From Delphinapterus leucas (lineage: Eukaryota > Chordata > Mammalia > Artiodactyla > Monodontidae), in assembly GCF_002288925.2 (NCBI RefSeq), contig NW_022098026.1:26104077-26168076 (forward strand): 64,000 nucleotides of DNA, given 5' to 3'. Below, piece by piece: positions 57,176 to 64,000 of this stretch. Position 1 is the stretch's first letter. Each line of letters opens with the position of its first letter. Below the pieces are notes generated by a model. It was not told the DNA's origin. It saw nothing but the letters and a program-made list of their open reading frames with translations, and ran no database searches. The translations under genes and the position numbers were made by a program.

Positions 57176-58029
57176 CTTCCAATATTTAGCCACTACATGG
57201 ATAATCTATATTTTTCCTGTATTGCAAAGGCAACTTCTCGTGAAGTCTCCCCTGTTGATGTAAGCTCACCCTGAATTTTCCCTTTATTTTGTCCTTTTCA
57301 ACAAATGGTCTGTAGGGCACCATTTTCTTTATTAGAACCTGCCTTGGAAATCTGGTCCATCCATAATCAAGAGAATTCAAAGGTCACCTCAATATTTCAT
57401 GCTGAGTTACTGACAATCCTCGACATCAAGTCATCCTTACTGCTCATTTGGGTTACATCCCAGCTCTGGGCTCTTGGTTTCAGTATGGAGCCTGAGACCC
57501 ACCGGCCAATTTGCATTCCAGCTTTGACTGGTATCCAAATGCACCCCTATGTTTCTGACTTCCTCTTGTAATAACGTCCCATACCCCAGTCACTTCAGCA
57601 TCAGAGGTCTCCCTCACCATTCTTCCCACTGGTCCCTAGTACATCTTGAGAAACTTCCTTAAGGACAATGATCTATATGATTTTAAATGGTCAACTTCCA
57701 GATTCCCCACTGCTGGGTAGGAATATTATTACCATTTGCTGGGTTTGCCTGATGCCAGCTGCTTGTTATAACATCACTTCATGGACTAATCATTCCATCA
57801 TGTACCTGTTATATTTCTTTGTAAACAAACCTATCCTGATGGATAATTTGTCTTTAGGTCTCCACCACTTCTCACCAGACTTCAGGTAACACTTCCACAT
57901 ATCCCAACGTAGAACAAACACCTAGTTACATCATGTCTCTCTGCTTACATTTTGGCACCATATAACACCACTGTTACCATGCTGATATGCTTATGATACT
58001 GTTGTGTGTACTTACCGCCCAATATATAG
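57176..58029. other. Unassigned sequence
   Basis: About 850 bp. Open frames of 88 and 73 codons (57305-57571, 57668-57889) carry no recognisable domain. I see no repeat that I can name. Confidence 0.5.
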
Positions 58030-58440
58030 CAAAAATAACACTGGACTTAGAATCAATACACCTGGATTCTAATCTTGGTTCTGTCATATACCAGTGGTGT
58101 GACCTCAAGCACAAAAAATCTTTTTCATAACCTGTCAGATTTTCATTTCCTGGGTTTCCCTGGTGGCACAGCGGTTGGGAGTCCACCTGCCGATGCAGGG
58201 GACGCGGGTTCGTGCCCCGGTCCGGGAGGATCCCGCATGCCACGGAGCAGCTGGGCCCATGAGCCATGGCCACTGGGCCTGCGCGTCCAGAGCCTGTGCT
58301 CCACAACGGGAGAGGCCGCAGCAGTGAGGGGACCGCGTACCGCAAAAAGAAAAAAAAAAAATTCATTTCCTTTATCTGTAAGTTAGGTTAATAATACTTG
58401 CCCTATTTTGCTGCATGTTGTGAGAATTAGGTAACAATGG
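58030..58440 (+). repeat. MIR SINE split by a CHR SINE
   Basis: The MIR left part at 58030-58151 ('aacactggacttagaatcaa', 'tacacctggattctaatctt', 'ggttctgtcatatacc') and right part at 58372-58440 ('tttatctgtaagttaggtta', 'ttgtgagaattaggtaac') are separated by the SINE at 58152. Confidence 0.88.
58152..58361 (+). mobile_element. CHR-type tRNA-Glu SINE inside a MIR
   Basis: Head 'gggtttccctggtggcacag', B-box-like 'gggttcgtgcc' and the cetacean-type body ('gagcagctgggcccatgagc', 'cctgcgcgtccagagcc', 'caacgggagaggccgc'), then an A tail. It is flanked by TTCATTTCCT at 58142-58151 and 58362-58371. Confidence 0.98.
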
Positions 58441-58445
58441 ACGTG

Positions 58446-59120
58446 GACAGGACACGGAAGCAACCTAAATGTCCACCGACAGAAGAATGGATATACATGT
58501 GGTACATACAGACAATAGGATATTACTGAGCCATAAAAAAAAATGAAATAATGCCATTTGCAGCAACATGGATGGACCTAGAGATTGTCATACTGAATGA
58601 AGTTAGTCAGAGAGAGAAAGATGAATATCATATGATATCACTTATATGTAGAATCTAAAAAAAAAATGGTACAAATGAACTTATTTACAAAACAGAAATA
58701 GAGTCACAGATGTAGAAAACAAACTTATGGCTACCAAGGGGAAAGGGGGAGAGGGGGATAAGTTGGGAAATTGGGATTAACACATACACACTACTGTATA
58801 TAAAATAGGTAACTAGGGACTTCCCTGGTGGTCCAGTTGTTAAGACTCTGCACTTCCACTGCAGGGAGCATGGGTTCGATCCCTGGTCAGAGAACTAAGA
58901 TCCCCCAAGCCATGCGGTGTGGCCAAAAAAAAATGACAACTAATAAGGACCTATTGTATAGCAGAAGGAACTCTACTCAAGACTCTGTAATGACCTATAT
59001 GGGCAGAGAATCTAAAAAAGAGTAGATATATGTATACATATAACTGATTCACTTTGCTGTACAGCAGAAACTAACACAACACTGTAAATGAACTCTACTC
59101 CAATAAAAATTTTAAAATAA
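58446..59120 (+). mobile_element. Older artiodactyl-age L1 3' end, split by a SINE
   Basis: ORF2 tail ('atattactgagccataaaaa', 'acatggatggacctagagat') followed by a different 3' UTR ('acttatttacaaaacagaaa', 'ggctaccaaggggaaagggg', 'aactgattcactttgctgta', 'actccaataaaaatttt'). It shows more decay than the copies at 29986 and 55107 and is interrupted at 58816. Confidence 0.92.
58816..58937 (+). mobile_element. Short tRNA-derived SINE inside the L1 3' UTR
   Basis: Head 'gggacttccctggtggtcca', 'gggttcgatccctggtcaga' (B-box part), 'aactaagatccccc', 'ccatgcggtgtggcc' and an A tail. The body is shorter than in the CHR SINEs with the long cetacean 3' part. A 5-bp AACTA repeat at 58811-58815 and 58938-58942 may be the target duplication. 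Confidence 0.9.
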
Positions 59121-60589
59121 AGCACACTGTAAACTCTGAAATACCTTGTAAATAAACTATTAATATGAGGTCTTATCACTAGCCAGAACTGTTATCTCAC
59201 ACTTCTTTTCAACCACAAACAGCCATACATATTGTAGATAGTTGGTGAACACCTGTCAAGTTTGTATGCAAGTATTCCTAAAAATCCATTTGTAAAACAA
59301 AAGAAAAACGTTTGACAATGAACTAAGTAAGGGGTTAGGGGAGATAAAAATGTTGAGAAAAAAGAAGAGGATGAAAACGATGGGTTGTAAATGAGAGTAG
59401 AAGTGCCAAGCAGAGTGGAAATGCAAGAGAAAAAGAGAACTAGGGGAGACAGGGAGAGAGGGATGCAAGGTGACATGCCAGGAACACAATGTAGAAGAGG
59501 AAGAGGAGGAGAGGAAAAGACAGCAGGGAACAGGAAAAGGTGACAGAAGAGAAAAGGCATCAGTCATTCTTAAACTAGAGTGATCTGCTTGGGAAACCCA
59601 GGAGGGGCTGAGATGGAAATGGGCTCCTGGCTTTCAAGTAGCTAGGAAAGAACTAGCCCCCTGAAGTTGTCTTAAGGAAAGCCGTCCAGCCCAGCGCACC
59701 TGTTCCCTGGAGGCAGATGCAGATGATGCCTGCTCTGTGGGAAGAGACGGGGCAGCAGCTGGACAAACAAAGAAGCAGCATGTTAAACAACAGCACAGAA
59801 AATGAGAGAAAGAGTAAAGGCGCAGAGGGCAAACTTAATAGTCTGTAAAATAAAACCTATTGCCAGACCTGACTATTAAAATATTACATAATTTGACAGT
59901 CTCACCATGGTTGCTTTTCTTCACTGAAATACATAATAATCTGGATTGAACTGATGATTGAGTCTAATTTAACCAATTATCTGGACATACTTAAAAAGAG
60001 GAGTGGAATTTTCAAGCAGAAGCAGGTATCTACTTTCTAGGACACCACAGTGGGAATTCTGATATGGGAGAGCCTTCAACTCTCTTAAGGTCTCTGAAGG
60101 GCCATAATTATGCTAACATTCTAGGTCCCCAGCCAATCTCAGTCTCCTCTGAATATGGGGGAAAAAAAAACCAGAAGTGATACAACTAATGGATTTCTTA
60201 TTAGAGGTGAGGAAGAATTCCTGGAGAATGAGACAAAGAGAAACAGAAAGCCTATTGAAAAGGGCATAATCTCCTCTGATCACAGAGCACACGGGCTCCT
60301 CTCTCTGGGATGACACAGGCTTTCTTTCTCAGAGTTGGCCACCTGTATTGTTCCCCAGTGACACTGTTGATAAAGCACTTAGCATAGTATTTGGAACAAA
60401 GAAAGTATTAGGAACTCAAAGTTGTGGTACTAAAGACAGGAGAAATAAGAGAATTAATAATAATAGTTGAAGTAGTAGCAGACGTTGTAGAAGTAAATGA
60501 GTAATGGTGGTCTGAGAGCTTGGCATAATAATACCAGCATCAGTAATGCACCACCGTGGTACCGTGGTACAGAGGAAGCTGCAGTACAG
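59121..60589. other. Unassigned sequence with a purine-rich tract
   Basis: 59340-59560 is strongly purine-rich on the plus strand (GAGA, AGGA units, interrupted). A faint MIR-like 3' end ('gataaagcacttagcatag') lies near 60370-60400. There is no convincing gene: the 122- and 103-codon minus-strand frames at 59192-59567 are translations of the purine tract read in reverse. Confidence 0.5.
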
Positions 60590-60832
60590 GAGTCAGGAGA
60601 CGGAGCTCAGGAGTCAGACCTCGTTAAGTTTGGATCCTTGGCTCTACCGTGTGTTAGCTGTATGAACTTGGGCAAGTTCATTAATCTTTCTATGTCTCAG
60701 TGCTACTACCTATAAAATGCAGATGATAAGATCACCCCCTTCATAGAACTGTTATATGGAGTGAATGAAAAAGTAGTGATAAAGGGTTTAGCACAGCACC
60801 TACATTATTGAGTGCTCGATACCTGTTAGTGA
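60590..60832 (+). repeat. MIR SINE, near full length
   Basis: Words in MIR order: 'ggagtcaggagac', 'gttagctgtatgaacttggg', 'caagttcattaatctttcta', 'gtctcagtgctactacctat', 'gcagatgataaga', 'tagcacagcacct'. Sense strand. Confidence 0.9.
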
Positions 60833-61199
60833 GACACAGCAGGAATGGTGGTGGCAGCACTGCAAAAGAGTCCCTCCCAGGTAAAGGACGCAAAATAAAT
60901 GGAGCACCGAGCCTGTCACTAGAGGTCATGCTGCGAATCTGTAAACAGCCCCACCGGAGAGGCTTTCTCAACTTCAAATAGAGAACAGGTGTTCTTTCCA
61001 TCCTCCTGTCTCCTCTCCGAATCTCATAGCCTCCGAATCCATAACTCCAAGTGAAATTTGGCGTATGGGGGGTGGGAGGAAGAGGTGGTGGCTGCTAACA
61101 TCTACTGGGCACGAACCTGTCTATGACAGGCCTGGAGTGATGATGAGATCTTGTCTAAAGAGTTGTAAAGTGAAATACAAAGGCTTTCTCAATTTTAGT
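60833..61199. other. Unassigned sequence
   Basis: About 370 bp with no gene or named repeat. Confidence 0.5.
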
Positions 61200-61440
61200 T
61201 AAATTCCTCCAACACTATAATATGCCAGACAGTGTGATAAATACTGGCCACATGAAATCCAGCAGAGGAGGTAGACATATTAAACAAATAACTACAATCA
61301 ACTCTGACAATTACAAACAACTGATAACAGCAATTTGTATACAGAGATCTGGGGAGGTTGGCAAGGCTTGTGGGTCTTAGAAGGTAAGTCTGAATTCAAA
61401 GTGTGAATAGGAAGTTGACAAAAGACAGGGGATGGGCATG
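61200..61440 (-). repeat. L2 3' end, minus strand
   Basis: Antisense L2: 'taatatgccagacagtgtga', 'taaatactggccacatgaaa', 'gaggtagacatattaaacaa', then weaker upstream words. The boundaries are approximate. Confidence 0.65.
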
Positions 61441-64000
61441 ATTAATCATAAGCTATAGAAAGATGGCCAGTCATGTGACTTCTAAATGAACTGGAGGTGG
61501 GACAGCCATAGTCAAGAAAGGAGTTTGGCGATGACGCCAATCGCTCAGAAAAGAAATGGTGAGGTCTAATGACAGAAATGACAGGAAGAGGAGGAGAGGG
61601 TTGCAGAGTCAAGGTTACATAATTCTAAATAAAACAGTCCTAAAATTAAGCTGGTGTAAAAAGGTTACTAGTTATTTTTTTTTCCACAGAGTAAAAGCTC
61701 ATCAGTTCAGCATAACTTGCATAGAAGCATGTCACAATTAATCAAATATAAATTACAAATTTTTAAAAAATATGCTTAGGGTTTTTTGACTAGATGAGAT
61801 ATTTTAAATACCTTTCTACTTTGCTACTTTTAATTAGCAGCATCAATGTTCCTGAAAACAATTAAAGTGGAGGTTCTTAGAAGCAAAGTTTTTTTCTGAA
61901 GTGGATTGAATGTTTCTCTCTTCTGCTTTTTGTTCCCACAAATGCGCTTCCCAGATTCCAAAGCTGATCTTTACTCAGAGCCAATTCCTCTTTCACTAGT
62001 ATAAAAAAGTCATAACCCCAACCTCAGGCTGACTCACCAGAGAACTGGTCTGAGAGGCCTATAAAATCTCTCAACAAGCTAGAAGACTGGTTGGCTGGTA
62101 CTTCTCCCTGTCAATTAGGAGTGTCAAACTGGATAGCCCATCAGTAACACAACCGTAGAAAATAACATGTTTGTAGCTGCAAACAGAAATCTGCCACGTT
62201 TTTCTGATTCTCAGGATTCTTTGGGGCAACTCAGTTTGTTTTCAAAACTTCTGTCAGTGATGCAATGATAAAATTCAATCCCAGGACAAGCCACGAAAAC
62301 ATTCCCTTTTACAGAGGGAATTCTATCCTATCCTTTACTAAAGTACTACATTGGCTGAAATCCTTAATTAACATAGCCTGTCTAAAACTCACAGTAAATC
62401 AATGCACTATTTATTTTCCAAATACTTGTGCATTTCTTACATCATAACCCCATGAGTCATAAATCATTTATTTACCATGAAAAATATTAGACTCAATTCC
62501 CACAATCACACTGACTAGAAATGAAAGTACAAAGGAAATAATTTAGTATTTCCAGATGTACAGGACGTGGCTTGCTCATGTAAGTTTTCTGAGGTTAGGA
62601 ATTCAGTAGGGTCATAGTTGTAACTCTTACACACATCCTAATTGTGCAAAACTTCCTCATTACTTGCAAGTTAGAGAATGAAATAACCCCTGAAGTCTCA
62701 AGAAGGAAGAAGTTTCATATACAGGCAGTCTCTTTGATATTAATATTTAGAGAGCTACATTCATTTTTCTCTTGTCTAGAAGATAATTAGAGCTTTGGGG
62801 ATCAATTTCTATTCCATTCGATCCATCATGCATCAGATGAGATCAGAATCTTTCCCCAAACATTTCCCCTCTGAGCCCCACACCAATTTAGCCAACTTTC
62901 TATTAGATGTTTATCACCAGAATGTCTCACAGTTTCCTCCATCTCCACCAGCTCCGAGCTATGCTCTATTTCTTCAGACACCCTACTGCTCCATGGTCAC
63001 CTTCAAAACGTCTTCCCTCTTCTTTCTCGTTCAATTGGTCACCTTCTACCATGAATTCTACTTATTAAATTCCTCTAGAATCTGTGTCTTCTTCCTCTAT
63101 CCCTACTCCCTCATTCCTAGTTCCAGTCCTTATCCACCATCCCTTGGACAAGTATAACAGTCGCCTGAGTCCCTGAGCCCGTAACTCCTGTCATCCACTG
63201 TAATTCAGCCTGTACTCAGAGTCATCCTCCCACAATACCTGACATGACTTTTCCCTCTTTTGTGCAGACTGGTCACATTTCTGAACCTTCCATATCTAGT
63301 TTTCTTCATTTACTATTACCAATATTTTTTGAATGCTGAGAAATTGTCTTTTATTCATATTTAAAAAGCAACTTCAGAGTTCTATACTATCTACACATAC
63401 ACTTTTTCTAGAATTCAACTTTTGACGGTTTGGATTGCAATAATTATACATAATGAACAATGCTGGCATTTGAGATAAGGTAAGGCTAAAAACGTCAGTT
63501 ACACTGTTGACAGCGAGACCTTACAATAAATATGCATCTGTATCTGTTACGCAAAGGGCAAGATAGTATTGAACATTCAAGGATGAGTACTTTGTATAAT
63601 ACTTTTTGCAAGCACTTAAATTAATAAAGCCATTATAAGCTCAGGAGCAAGTGAGTAGGCGGAGGAGAGTGGAAAAAAAAACAGATTATTCTTACAGTTC
63701 TTTAGAAATGCAAATAAGAACATTGCCTGAACATCATTACCTGACTGATAAAGTGGTAATCGCTTAACAGGTATTTACTTAGAAACCTGTTCCAATTCTT
63801 TAATTGACAAAAGTTCTTTAATTCAGTACAACCCTATTTGCTAAATGATAATAAGACAAATTTCCAGGGAAAAAAATAGCAGGTACTAAGTGTCATAATA
63901 TGATCTATAAAATTAGAAATGATTCTTACCACTTTTTTCAAAATTTAAGTGATAAAATAAAAAGCCTTCAAGGGTGTGGTAGGTAGATCGAACTCCCTGA
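61441..64000. other. Mostly unassigned; possible L2 relic at 62900-63300
   Basis: At 63080-63240 'cttcttcctctatccctact' and 'taattcagcctgtactcaga' may be the sense L2 RT region. The 120-codon plus-strand frame at 62795-63157 includes this and has no confident protein match. The rest shows no gene, RNA or named repeat. The window ends in this sequence. Confidence 0.4.

Noticed and set aside
59192..59567. Serine/phenylalanine-rich minus-strand frames as a membrane protein
   Set aside because: They are reverse translations of a purine-rich low-complexity tract.
1..64000. CRISPR arrays, bacterial operons, phage-like gene clusters
   Set aside because: Repeat content, base composition and element types are mammalian; short direct repeats here are microsatellites, SINE units or target duplications.

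Overview
The window is mammalian nuclear DNA, almost certainly from a cetacean. The strongest evidence is a set of tRNA-Glu-derived CHR-type SINEs (a family shared by cetaceans, hippos and ruminants) in the subtype that is young and abundant in whales and dolphins. Cetartiodactyl-type L1 LINEs with matching 3' UTRs accompany them. The older background (MIR, L2, MER5/MER20 hAT elements, MLT1, old L1M/HAL1) is the usual placental set. I find no convincing host protein-coding exon, tRNA, rRNA or other functional RNA gene. The open frames that carry recognisable protein are fragments of LINE ORF1/ORF2. The window reads as intergenic or deep intronic sequence.

Layout. 1-2458: L1 on the minus strand, running off the left edge, with 5' UTR remnant, ORF1 and the ORF2 endonuclease. 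2463-18170: ancient repeats (L2, MER5, L1M, MIR, MLT1, MER20, LTR-like relics) separated by unassigned DNA, plus one nested SINE and a short L1 tail with a possible 3' transduction. 18707-22728: second L1 (plus) bounded by an imperfect target-site duplication, with a ~1.1 kb deletion in ORF2. 22729-28490: old repeats and unassigned sequence. 28490-29960: L1 fragment and a HAL1/L1M relic. 29986-37266: a full-length but dead L1 (plus) with its 5' UTR, a YY1-type site and a SINE inserted in the 5' UTR. 37267-40830: mostly unassigned. 40830-46803: a long ancient L1M (plus) interrupted by two CHR-1 SINEs and a Tigger-like element. One of those SINEs contains a 100-N assembly gap flanked by identical 164-bp sequences. 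46804-64000: MIR, L2, LTR-like relics, three L1 3' ends and three SINEs.

The elements do not work together as a system; the main information is insertion history. SINEs sit inside MIR, inside old L1M, inside an artiodactyl-age L1 3' UTR and inside the 5' UTR of the full-length L1, which gives a clear order of insertion. The observations most worth checking are the duplicated flanks of the assembly gap, the candidate L1 3' transduction, compensating ORF1 indels shared by two L1 copies, an antisense open frame in the L1 5' UTR and an exact 30-bp tandem duplication. I did not find an undescribed biological system. Repeat names come from remembered consensus features, not a database search, so subfamily names are provisional.
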